Part shown: one piece after another, positions 23,601 through 31,399 of the stretch
How the letters are laid out: the number at the start of each line of letters is the position of its first letter
Numbering within the stretch: the first letter of the stretch is position 1
NCBI GenBank assembly: GCA_037013495.1
Contig: CM072812.1
Location: 58,870,938 to 58,934,937 of the forward strand
Source: Hippophae tibetana
Lineage: Eukaryota; Streptophyta; Magnoliopsida; Rosales; Elaeagnaceae
Length of the DNA stretch: 64,000 bases
Reading direction: 5' to 3'
Notes under the pieces: generated by a model
Database searches by the model: none
The model's input: only the letters and a program-made list of their open reading frames with translations
Told to the model about the DNA's origin: nothing
Made by a program: the position numbers and the translations under genes

Positions 23601-25430
23601 TTCAAGGTACCCCTTTATTTCCACATCTAAATCTTCTTCAACCTTTTCAAGTGTAAGAACGGTTTCAAGCTTGTCCTCTATTCTGGTTCGGAAAAAGGTG
23701 TTTTGGACAAGATTATCCAAAGGATCAACATCGAATATTTCATCAATGGCAGAAATAGAAGGGAAAGGTGAAGAATCAAAAACTTTAAAATGAACAGTCT
23801 CTCCTAAGACTGTCATTGTCAAATTTCCATCTTGGACATCAATAATAGTTTTAGTAGTTGCCATAAATGGTCTACCAAGCAATATTGTGTGCTCTCTGTC
23901 CAATGCTAGATTTTCTTGCATATCCAGAACCACAAAGTCAACAGGTATTATCAGTTTGTCTACCTGTACCAAAACATCCTCAACTATTCCCTCTGGATAT
24001 TTAAGAGATCTATCTGCAAGTTGAAGGGACATAGTTGTGGGTTTTAAATCCCCTAGATTGAGTTGTAAGAATATAGAGTAGGGCATCAAATTTATACTAG
24101 CACCTAAATCAAGCATTGCTTTAGCAACCTTCCTATCCCCCATAGTTATGTTTATAATAAAACTTCCAGGGTCTTTCAACTTAGGGGGTAGTTTGTGCTG
24201 AAGTACAGCGCTAGAAATTTCTGATACTACTACTCGTTCATTCAGTTCATACCTCCTTTTCTTAGTGTTCAACTCTTTGAAAAATTTGGCATATGAGGGC
24301 ACATTCATGATCACTTCTAATAATGGTAAATTGATATTTACTTTAGAGAGCATATTAAAAAGATCAGTGAATTGCTTATCTTGTTTGGATTCTTTCAACC
24401 GGTGGGGAAAAGGTACTTGTATCTGGTGTGGTTCTGTTGTCTTTTGAATTTTGGGGGTGTCAGATGACCCCCCAATGAGTTTTTCAGAAGGCTTGTTAAG
24501 TTTAACACTTGTTTCTCCTTTTTGCAAGATTAGAGTATCGCCTTCTTTGTTACCTGAACTACAAGGTAGATTGTTAGAGATTTCAGGTAAACTGGTATTG
24601 ACTACCTTACCACTTCGAAGGGTTCTAACATCCTTTGCTTGTTCTGGTTGACTGGGCAACTTTCCTGGTTCTTTCTTTTGCATTTGTTCAGCCAGTTGCC
24701 CAACTTTAGATTCAATCCTTTTAACCGAAGCCTCCATGGTGTTCAACCTTTGATTAGTCATCAATTGGTTGTTACGACTAACTTGAATAAAAGCATTCAA
24801 GCTATCTTCTAAGGTTGGTTTAAAAGATTGGCTTGGTGGGTAAGGGTGGTTGTTATCCGACCTTAGTGTTGGATATTGGGTGTAGGCTGGGTGATTATAG
24901 GTGTTTGGATGATACCTTTGAAAAGATTGGACTTCCTCTATGGCATCGACACTAGAATCACAAGTATTTGAACAATTATAAGTACCATGCCCAATTGAAC
25001 AACACACTTCACATACCTCTTGATTTGAAATTTGGTGGGAAGTGAGGAATTTCACTTGTTTAGTCAATTCAGCAAGTTGCAAGGTTATCTCATTATCAGA
25101 GCCGACTTCATTGACCTTTGCTTTCCTCCTACCACCTCTTTGTTGGGAATTAGAACCCAATAACTCATAAAGATTATAGGTTTCCTCTGCGGTCTTTTCT
25201 CCTACAGCACCTCCAGCAGCATTATCAACCATGTATTGACTCTGTAGTGTCAATCCATCATAAAAGAATTGGTTTTGTAGCTGTAAGGGAAAGCTATGAT
25301 TTTGACATTGAATGAAAAGGAGTTTGAATCGTTCCCAAGCTTCATGAAAGGGCTCTTCATACATTTGAGAAAATGTTGCTATCTTTGTTCTTAGATCAAC
25401 AGTCTTTTGATGGGAATAGAACCTACCCAT
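20604..25430 (-). CDS. pol: Gag(C-terminal)-Pol polyprotein: zinc knuckle, protease, reverse transcriptase, RNase H, integrase
   Basis: An open frame of 1608 codons that encodes the enzymes for copying RNA to cDNA and inserting it. Order by residue: rest of Gag capsid (1-110); CX2CX4HX4C zinc knuckle (C140, C143, H148, C153); a low-complexity linker with a coiled-coil-like stretch (about 205-260); aspartic protease with DLGAS at 441-445 and LLGRPF at 517-522; reverse transcriptase about 700-950 with FLDG (D824) and FMDD (886-889); RNase H with D1035, E1074/E1076, D1101 and D1144; integrase HHCC (H1249, H1253, C1284, C1287) and a D1316-D1375-E1411 core with 35 residues between the last two; GPF at 1556-1558. 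No chromodomain. The listed Met is only the first after the upstream TGA at 25488; the natural start would be in gag2. Pol itself has no visible lesion. The family is Athila. Confidence 0.93.
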   Translation of the reverse strand: MGRFYSHQKTVDLRTKIATFSQMYEEPFHEAWERFKLLFIQCQNHSFPLQLQNQFFYDGLTLQSQYMVDNAAGGAVGEKTAEETYNLYELLGSNSQQRGGRRKAKVNEVGSDNEITLQLAELTKQVKFLTSHQISNQEVCEVCCSIGHGTYNCSNTCDSSVDAIEEVQSFQRYHPNTYNHPAYTQYPTLRSDNNHPYPPSQSFKPTLEDSLNAFIQVSRNNQLMTNQRLNTMEASVKRIESKVGQLAEQMQKKEPGKLPSQPEQAKDVRTLRSGKVVNTSLPEISNNLPCSSGNKEGDTLILQKGETSVKLNKPSEKLIGGSSDTPKIQKTTEPHQIQVPFPHRLKESKQDKQFTDLFNMLSKVNINLPLLEVIMNVPSYAKFFKELNTKKRRYELNERVVVSEISSAVLQHKLPPKLKDPGSFIINITMGDRKVAKAMLDLGASINLMPYSIFLQLNLGDLKPTTMSLQLADRSLKYPEGIVEDVLVQVDKLIIPVDFVVLDMQENLALDREHTILLGRPFMATTKTIIDVQDGNLTMTVLGETVHFKVFDSSPFPSISAIDEIFDVDPLDNLVQNTFFRTRIEDKLETVLTLEKVEEDLDVEIKGYLEQLDNNEVMTKSSTLLNLPSSSSIKEANPPELELKDLPEHLKYVFLGEGETYPVIISSTLTKPQEKELIKVLKQFKKSIGWSIGDIRGISPTMCMHKINLEDGAKPVREAQRRLNPNMQEVVKKEILKLLEEGIIYPIADSKWVSPVHVVPKKSGITVVKNDKSELVPTRIITGWRMCIDFRKLNLYTKKDHFPLPFIDQMLERLAGHEFYCFLDGLSGYYQVPISPEDQEKTTFTCPFGTFAFRRMPFGLCNAPATFQRCMISIFSDMVEKFIEIFMDDFSVFGNSFDDCLHKLTLVLERCIECNLTLSWEKSHFMVQQGIVLGHIISNKGIEVDKAKVELISKLPPPTSVKGIRSFLGHAGFYRRFIKDFSKISRPLCNLLSKDADFDFNNDCLTSFNTLKDKLTSTPVIMAPNWSLPFEIMCDASDYAIGAVLGQRVDKRLHVIYYASKTLNDAQMNYTTTEKEFLAIVFSLDKFRSYLVGSKVIVHSDHAALRYLLSKPNAKPRLIRWVLLLQEFDLEIKDKKGSENLVADHLSRLISDFNSLKDESNDDIVETFPDEQLFFIGPNPWYADIVNYLATGVLRPNTSYQEKKRFFKTIKDYFWDDPYLYKIGQDQVIRRCVPEEEHKSILTFCHELHCGGHFGGEKTARKILQSGFFWPTLFKDAHMFCAQCDRCQRTGNISKRDEMPLTSNLVVELFDVWGIDFMGPFPPSNGFQYILVAVDYVSKWVEAIPTKTNDANVVVKFLKDFIFSRFGTPRAIISDGGSHFCNKLFDGVLNKYNITHKVATPYHPQTSGLVEVSNRQIKGILERTVRPSRKDWAFKLNDALWAYRTAYKTPIGMSPYRLIFGKACHLPVELEHKAYWAIKELNMDLDKAGEKRVLQLHELEEIRNEAYENAKLYKERTKRYHDKRLVPKTFHPGMKVLLFNSRLRLFPGKLRSRWDGPFKIVQVSEHGVVELLDSKTQKTFKVNGHRVKPYVEEPNNIAEMDCIWLSNP
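21198..21485 (-). other. Integrase catalytic core, D-D-35-E
   Basis: D1316 (21483-21485), D1375 (21306-21308) and E1411 (21198-21200), with exactly 35 residues between D1375 and E1411. The HHCC zinc domain lies upstream at about 21570-21686. Confidence 0.92.
22764..22775 (-). other. Reverse transcriptase catalytic FMDD box
   Basis: Residues 886-889 (F-M-D-D), the YxDD-equivalent metal-binding motif. The first catalytic Asp is D824 in FLDG. Confidence 0.92.
24972..25013 (-). other. Nucleocapsid zinc knuckle of gag2
   Basis: CX2CX4HX4C at residues 140-153 of the long ORF, with all four ligands intact, unlike gag1. Binds element RNA in the particle. Confidence 0.9.
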
Positions 25431-25487
25431 AAAAATTTCATAGACTGCCTCCCAAGTTTTAAGAGAACCTGACTGTAGAGTAATGAA

Positions 25488-25775
25488 TCATGACCAAGCT
25501 TTATCTTTGAGAGTGTAAGGAAAACACCTCATCCTAAGTTGATCTTCATTAATTGCATGTAGTGGAAAAGTTTGGACAATAGCATAGAATTCTCGAATGA
25601 AATGCAAAGGGTCTTCATTAGGGATACCGTAAAAGGAAGGCAACAAAGAATAATGAATCTTTTTCAATTCATAATTCCTTGCAGCCTCTTGTAATTGGAT
25701 ACCGGAAGTTACATTGCCAATGATTGGCATTGTATATTCTTTCATCTTTTTCCGCCTATCTTCAGCATCTCCCAT
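25488..25775 (-). pseudogene. gag: Second gag (gag2), N-terminal part, cut off from pol by a nonsense codon
   Basis: Ninety-five codons from ATG (25773-25775) to TGA (25488-25490). The protein aligns with gag1 from about residue 64 onward (AARNYELKKIHYS, LPSFYG, NEDQLRMRCFPYTLKDKA). The stop is in the same frame as the long downstream ORF, whose first Met is at 25430. It lies where gag1 has Trp149, one base away from a Trp codon, so a single point mutation separates this fragment from the polyprotein. It lacks the roughly 60 N-terminal residues of gag1. It forms the N-terminal half of the Gag capsid domain. Confidence 0.85.
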
Positions 25776-26127
25776 GGTTGTTTGTAGTTGAAAATGATCC
25801 TCCTCCTATTGTGTATCAACATTTTGCTTTTAGTAGATATCTCTAAGAAATATTTATAACTTGATAAAACGTAAAAGCAAAAAGTGCAAGGAACCTATTT
25901 TTTTTTTTTTTTTTTTAAATTTAAGCGAATGGACAGAATTTTTGAAACAAACGAATTTTATTTCATCTGAATTTTTATTACACGCAAACTAAAACAAAGG
26001 AAAATACAATAATGGGTGACCTCCCATACAGGACTAAAATTTATCGTCTTCTAGTAAGACGTTGCTTGGAGATTGCAGAATGAAAAACTCAATGTCTCCT
26101 ATTCATTGAATTCATTTAAGTTTCAAA
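25776..26127 (-). other. Spacer between gag1 and gag2
   Basis: About 350 bp without a supported gene. It holds the two-hairpin module at 26012-26061 and an A19 tract on the RNA strand at 25898-25916. Upstream in-frame codons of gag2 show faint similarity to gag1 (EEDHFQLQTT against MEENQHIRETT) but contain stops, so gag2 is taken to start at 25775. Confidence 0.7.
26012..26061 (-). other. Two-hairpin module after gag1
   Basis: ATGGG-6 nt-CCCAT at 26012-26027 and CGTCTT-CTAGT-AAGACG at 26045-26061, both perfect stems. The same pair with the same spacing follows the pol frame (20544-20591). It lies about 67 nt past the gag1 stop in the sense direction. Could be an RNA 3' element or a relic of recombination. 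Confidence 0.7.
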
Positions 26128-27465
26128 TTAGTCTTTGCCTTTTTGCAAATGTTCAACTAACTGTTCAACTTGAACTTCCACCTTTTTGATAGAAGCTTCC
26201 ACAGAGTCCAACCGTTGATTGGTTTTAGATTGGTTATCCCTACAGACTTGAATAAAAGAATTCAAGTTGTCCTCCAAGGTTGGTTTATTGGGAATGCTTC
26301 TTGGAATAGGTGGGTGGAATTGCTGGCCTGCCTGGTTTGAGCTTTGAGTGAAAGGAGGGTTGTTTTGCCTCCAAGAGAAATTTGGATGACTTCTCCACCC
26401 AGGATTATAGGTATTTGAATTGGGATCAAACCTTGGTCTCTGTTGATATGCTCCCAACACATTGACCTGTTCAGGTCCAGTTGTTTCTCCTTGATATGGA
26501 CAGGCTTCAGTACCATGTCAAATGTTGCTATACAAACCATATTGATCATTATTGGTGTTGGTTTGTGTAGCGAGAAGGGCAACTTGCTTAGTCAGTTGAA
26601 CAAGTTGTTGTTGAACTTCATTACTGGAGTCGATTTCATGAACTCCAACTTTTCTCACTCGGGAGCTTTTCTGTTGGGAATTAGCACCCAACATCTCAAA
26701 GAGGTTATACGTCTCTGAGGCAGTTTTTTCTCCTATTGCTCCTCCTGCAGCGTTGTCGACAATGAACTGACATTGTTGTGTAAGTCCATCGTAAAAGAAT
26801 TGGTTCTGCAACTGCAGGGGAAAGCTATGATGGGGACACTGAGTGAGAAACATCTTGAACCTATCCCAAGCTTCATGGAATGGTTCTCCATCCATCTGAG
26901 AGAAAGTAGCAATCTTTCCTCTCAACTCTGATGTTTTTTGATGGGAATAGAATTTTCCCATGAATTTATTGTAAATGTTACCCCATGTCATCAGAGAACC
27001 TGGGGGAAGTGACATCAACCAAGCTTTGGCCTTATCCTTTAGAGTGTAGGGAAAACATCTCATCCTAAGTTGATCCTCGTTTAGAATACCGAGGGGGAAT
27101 GTTTGGACCGTAGCATAGAAATCTCTCATAAAGGAAAGAGAATCTTCATTAGGTAACCCATAAAAGGAAGGAAGCATAGAAAAATGAATATTTTTAAGGT
27201 CGTAATTCCGAGCAGCCTCCCCCAACTGGATAGCGGCAGTTGCCGTGCCTATTACCGGTCTTGCAAACTCTTTCATTGTGGTTTCCCTAATATGTTGGTT
27301 TTCCTCCATTTCTTTTGGTTCTAGTAAAGGATTAAGACTTGGTTCTATGTTTGGCTCAAAAACAGGTTGATGGGTAGAATCCAGTTTTGTTGACACTTGT
27401 TTAAATTTATGAAATTTATTTACATATGGTGTAAGGGGGTTTCCTAAGGATCTCCTACCACGCAT
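26128..27465 (-). pseudogene. gag: First gag (gag1), gag-only reading frame broken by an in-frame stop
   Basis: Would encode the Gag capsid/nucleocapsid protein that packages element RNA into virus-like particles. The frame spans 446 codons including stops. Start ATG at 27463-27465. Residues about 83-230 align by eye with the Gag capsid domain of gag2 (shared [32 protein letters not shown]). A CX2CX4HX4C knuckle is recognisable at residues 309-322, but the first two Cys are Tyr (TAT at 26539-26541 and 26530-26532) and codon 316 inside it is TGA (26518-26520). The same frame stays open after the stop to TAA at 26128-26130 and ends in the predicted coiled-coil equivalent, just before the protease linker. 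It is therefore a gag without pol. Likely non-functional as encoded. Confidence 0.85.
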
Positions 27466-27640
27466 AGACTATTGTAAACGTAAATTTAAAACTCCTGTCA
27501 ACAAAATAAAAAAAATTTAGATAAAATTTACATGTTATTTTATACAAAACACTAAACAAAACTAGTTAAACCCTAAAAAAAGAATTTTTTTTTTTTTTTT
27601 TTATTTTTTTTATTTTTTGTAACATAATTAGTATTAACCA

Positions 27641-27775
27641 AGAGTGCTCCCAGGAAAGAATGGTGGTGCAAACGGCACCTTAAATACCATTCTCCTAGCC
27701 AGAGCAACGTTCCCAGGAAAGACTAGTGGCACAAAGGCTTCCAAGAACTAGTCTCCTAGACAGAACTCCCTTAGA
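27641..27775 (-). other. Tandem pair of covarying stem-loops in the leader RNA
   Basis: Two diverged units about 63 bp apart both start CCCAGGAAAGA on the plus strand. The first has an 8-bp stem AGAATGGT/ACCATTCT, with an inner GGTGC/GCACC stem. The second has AGACTAGT/ACTAGTCT. The stems differ at two positions, and both changes are compensated on the other arm. Each can extend by CTAGG pairing with CCTGG (one G-U) across a UU bulge. The covariation argues for a selected RNA structure, perhaps packaging, dimerisation or translation control. Confidence 0.75.
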
Positions 27776-27842
27776 TTTTTACTTTTCATGTTATTTAGTT
27801 AATTAGGTATAAATTCAAGTAATGTTTTTTTTTTTTTTTTTT

Positions 27843-28052
27843 TATGAACGGTAATTTTATTTTACTATTCACGCTATATTATTTCTTATTAACTTAAAAA
27901 AAAAGTTTTGTTTTTGAATTTTGAATTTTTAAATTTTTTTTTTTTACTATTCATGAACGGTAATTTTATTTTACTATTCACGCTATATTATTTCTTATTA
28001 ACTAAAATTTTTTTTTTTGAATTTTGAATTTTTTTTTACTATTCATGAACGG
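27843..28052. repeat. Degenerate tandem repeat in the leader
   Basis: The motif ATGAACGGTAA starts at 27844, 27953 and 28045. The first two copies share about 50 bp through TTTCTTATTAACT; the third is truncated after the motif. Spacing of 109 then 92 bp reflects varying homopolymer length. Confidence 0.8.
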
Positions 28053-28246
28053 TAAAAAATTTTACTTCAAATTTCAAATTTCTAAATTATTTTACAATTA
28101 AAAAAAAAATTATTTTTATTTTATTTTTTTATTTTTTATTTATTTATTATGAATTTTGAAATTTGATTATTATTAAAATATCACAATTATTTACAGCACA
28201 AAAATGTTTTTAAAATTTTGATAAATAATTTAAAAACGATATTCCT

Positions 28247-28264
28247 TCCCCGGCAACGGCGCCA
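28247..28264 (-). other. Primer-binding site, tRNA-Asp(GUC)
   Basis: The minus strand reads TGGCGCCGTTGCCGGGGA, complementary over 18 nt to the 3' end of plant tRNA-Asp(GUC) including its CCA. It lies 6 nt inside the 5' LTR (spacer 28265-28270). This is where minus-strand cDNA synthesis starts. A tRNA-Asp primer is typical of Athila elements. Confidence 0.92.
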
Positions 28265-28758
28265 AAAACTTGATGAACGAAAACCGGCATCGCCGATTCC
28301 CGCAAATACTTTGGTTTTAATATTTATAAAACTCTCGCAAGTGCACGAATCATTTCGAAGAAAATGATAAGTATACTCCCAAGGTCGATCTAAGGAAGGA
28401 ATGTATGTGGTTTTTAATTTATTATTCAAACTTTTAAAAACGAAATTAAATCTTAAACATCCTGTCACGATAGTTTGGTTTTTGTGTTCCTAATCTAATA
28501 ACATAAAATAAACATATATACAGATTAATTAAATATAGTCTAATAACATAAAAATAAACATAGATACAAATTCAATAAATAATTATCTAAAAATAAACAT
28601 ATATACGGATTCAATAAATATTCATGCAAATTTTTATCATTTATATTAGCGGAGTATTTATGGATATAATAACTAAATTAATTATGCTTGCTCATATTAA
28701 CTAGGTTATTAAAGATATAAATTGATATTTTATTGATTCTCTCTTTTTTATATAAATA

Positions 28759-28904
28759 CCACCTTTGGTGGGGTTAGATATTCTTTGTTAACTAAACAAA
28801 TCAATTAACACCTATGGGTGGGGTTGATAACTAATATGCTTAATTAAATTAATTCCTTTTTCTAAGAGATTGAAAATGAACCATTTAAATGCCACCTTTG
28901 GTGG
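28759..28904. repeat. Three small hairpin repeats in the 5' LTR
   Basis: Counterpart of 17182-17327 at +11577: the same CCACC/GGTGG hairpins, unchanged between the LTRs. Confidence 0.55.
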
Positions 28905-29675
28905 GGTTAGACAATTTAAACATTATTCAAGGTGTCCAAATTAAACTTAAGAATTTAATTATCCGAGTACTAACTTTCAAGTTTTAAAACCACTATTGAA
29001 AACATGTTGTCAATACATTTTCACATAATAATTCTTATAAAAACTTTTGAAATAGAGTTTCACTCTAACTACCGGGCGATTGTACCAACAAATAAAAGAG
29101 CACTACTCTAAATTAGACCGGATAACTAAACCTTAAAATCTAATTTTCGGGTTTAAGTTTGTAATGAAAAATAATATATTTCTCTCTAACATTCTTAATA
29201 TAAAATCTTGAATAAAAACAAAATCAATTCATTTTAAAGATTTTTACCTATTTAATATTTCGCAAGCATAACAACGTCGTTATTACATCATTTTTACTAA
29301 ACAGCTAGCATAGTTAAATTTAACCACAGACAAGTTGAATATAACATGTAAGAATAAAGCATAAAAATAACTGTAAAGAAAATAAAATCCTTACAGAACC
29401 TCGACGCTATTCCCGTTGCTAGAAAGCCTCCGAGCGGAATTTGCACTTCCATATATTGAATCAAAAATCTAAATTATTACAAAAACATTACAAGTTCCTC
29501 TCAAAAAGAGAAGAACACTAAACCTAAGAGAATTGAACTAAAAACTAAGAGAAAAACTAAGAAAAGCTTAGAAACTTAGAAAGAAACTAAGAGAAACTAA
29601 AAACTAAGAAATGAGAGAAAGAAAGGAGAGAGAAGTGAGTTTTGAAGGTGTGGTTTGAAGTGAAGGGAAGGGGGG

Positions 29676-29683
29676 TATTTATA
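29676..29683 (-). promoter_or_regulatory. TATA box in the 5' LTR
   Basis: Minus-strand TATAAATA, followed by a CT-rich stretch typical of plant promoters. Transcription would be expected to start about 25-35 nt downstream, near 29645-29655, which would set the U3/R boundary there. The start site is inferred from spacing. Confidence 0.7.
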
Positions 29684-29773
29684 GGTGAGGATGGAGAGAA
29701 AAAATGAGTAAAAAAATGTTAAAAAAATATTAAAAAATGTAAAAACGCGTATTGGAATTGCTGATGTCATCAA

Positions 29774-29809
29774 TGACGTCAGCATGACGTCACAGGGCGG
29801 CTGCACGTG
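29774..29809 (-). promoter_or_regulatory. bZIP-type site cluster in the 5' LTR (two TGACGTCA, one CACGTG)
   Basis: Perfect TGACGTCA palindromes lie at 29774-29781 and 29785-29792, 11 bp apart and so about one helical turn. A CACGTG G-box lies at 29804-29809. All sit 91-133 bp upstream of the TATA box on the minus strand. TGACG/ACGT cores are established binding sites of plant TGA and G-box bZIP factors; G-boxes also bind bHLH factors. Regulation by stress or hormone signals is inference. Confidence 0.65.
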
Positions 29810-30160
29810 AAAATGGGGCGAAAACGCGTTGGGCGCGCGGAGGGGGGCTGCTGGGGCGCGCAATTTCCGTCTTTTTGACATTTTTGACCTTTTCGACCCA
29901 TTTCGTCCGATTTTTCCATGTTTGTTGACCTTTTCTCACTTATTTGTTGATATATTTGTGATGTATTGCTTCAAATATTCCTCTTTGAGTCTTTACATTG
30001 CGTTTTTAAGCCAAAATACCTGAAAAACAATAAAAATACCCGTGATTCCGAAAAAGACAAATTTATATAAATATATGATAAAACATATAAATATATGTAT
30101 TTTTAATCAATTAAGGTACATAAAATCATGGTTATTTTAGTGCTTTTTGAGCACTCATCA

Positions 30161-30165
30161 TGTAT
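30161..30165. repeat. Target-site duplication, right copy (TGTAT)
   Basis: TGTAT directly follows the TCATCA end of the 5' LTR and matches 16689-16693. Five base pairs is the usual duplication made by Ty3/gypsy integrases. Confidence 0.97.
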
Positions 30166-31399
30166 CGAAACTACTATTGTAATATATCAAATTGAAAGTT
30201 GTTTCGATTTCTAAAAATGCAATAAAAGCATCAGTTCTGTTCTCAAAAGTTTTGAACCCAAATTCCATTTTTTATGCAACTTACCAATATCTTGAATTTT
30301 GTTAACACCATATATTGTTGTTTTCGGCTATTGTTCTTTAGGGTTCTAATTTAATCATCTTAGCCTCGTTCTATGTAATTCAATCGTTACTATTTCTTTG
30401 AGTTCCAAGATTATTCACCTATAGGTTACACATAATTTAGAAGGAGAGTTTTGGTTGTTGAAAATAGGTTATATGTCTTCATCTATCCTTTTTTGAATTT
30501 TAGAATTAAAAAAATTATTGTTTAATTGTTTTCTACTTTCTTGAGTGAAAAATCATAGTAAAAAGCATGAAATTTTATCCTTCATATCTTGTGTTTTCTA
30601 TCAGTTTTGTTGTCGTTGGTTTCATATTTGGATTTCCTTTTATAGTTTTTCTACAAATTCTTCGTATATTTTCCTTTTCTTTTTTTTATGTGTCCTAAGC
30701 TATCTTTCTTCAAAAAAAAAAAAATTAGGAATGCTCAAGCATGTCACAATTTAACAAAAAAAAAGTTATTAATTGGGGTTGCAACTTTAAACTTTTAAAA
30801 TTTTCAAATCGTTTATCGAAAATACTATTGTAATATATCAAATGGAAAGTTGTTTCGATTTCTAAAAATGCAATAAAAGCATCAGTTCTGTTCTCAAAAA
30901 TTTTGAACCCAAATTCCATTTTTTATGCAACTTACCAATATCTTGAATTTTGTTAACACCATATTGTGTTGTTTTCGGCTATTGTTCTTTAGGGTTCTAA
31001 TTTAATCATCTTAGCCTCGTTCTATGTAATTCAATCGTTACTATTTCTTTGAGTTCCTAGGTTATTCACCTATAGGTTACACATAATTTAGAATGGGAGT
31101 TTTGGTTGTTGAAAATAGGTTATATGTCTTCATATATCCTTTTTTGAATTTTAGAATTAAAAAAATTATTATTTAATTTTTTTCTTCTTTGTTGAGTGAA
31201 AAATCATTGTAAAAAGAATGAAATTTAAGCCTTCATCTCTTGTGTTTTCTATGAGTTTTGTTGTCGTTGGTTTCATCTCTGGATTACCTTTTTTAGTTTT
31301 TCTACAAATTCTTCGTATCTTTTCTTTTTCTTTATTTTATGTGTCCTAATCTATCTTTCTTCAAAAAAACAAATAGGAATGCTCCAGAATGTCACAATT

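Larger units (their letters stand above)
27466..28246 (-). other. 5' leader between PBS and gag1 (non-coding)
   Basis: About 780 bp, extremely AT-rich, with no ORF of note. It holds A18-19 tracts on the RNA strand (27585-27602, 27825-27843), a tandem repeat, and a pair of stem-loops listed separately. Leaders in this position usually carry packaging and dimerisation signals; which part does so here is not known. Confidence 0.8.
16694..30160 (-). mobile_element. Athila-lineage Ty3/gypsy LTR retrotransposon, complete with both LTRs, defective gag
   Basis: Two near-identical direct repeats (2008 and 1890 bp) bound a 9569-bp interior, and the whole is flanked by the 5-bp duplication TGTAT. The LTRs begin TGATGA and end TCATCA. 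The interior, read on the minus strand, has a tRNA-Asp PBS, gag1, gag2-PR-RT-RH-IN and a polypurine tract. PR-RT-RH-IN order, an FMDD reverse transcriptase box, a GPF motif after integrase, no chromodomain and a tRNA-Asp primer place it in the non-chromovirus Athila branch. It inserted inside a satellite monomer. It cannot act alone as it stands because both gag regions contain stops. The tandem gag and the absence of an env-like ORF set it apart from the classical Athila layout. Confidence 0.95.
28271..30160 (-). repeat. 5' LTR (1890 bp)
   Basis: It is the upstream LTR because it adjoins the PBS and the coding strand is minus. It is identical to the other LTR except for three substitutions I can see (near 29393, near 29400 and near 30045), two 1-bp deletions near 29797-29813, and loss of a 116-bp GC-rich segment at about 29859. 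It contains the promoter that should drive the genomic transcript. Confidence 0.95.

Noticed and set aside
21294..24651. Several plus-strand ORFs of 60-97 codons across pol
   Set aside because: Antisense shadows of the minus-strand polyprotein.
28247..28264. A tRNA-Asp gene fragment
   Set aside because: Only the last 18 nt match. Position 6 nt inside the LTR makes it a primer-binding site.
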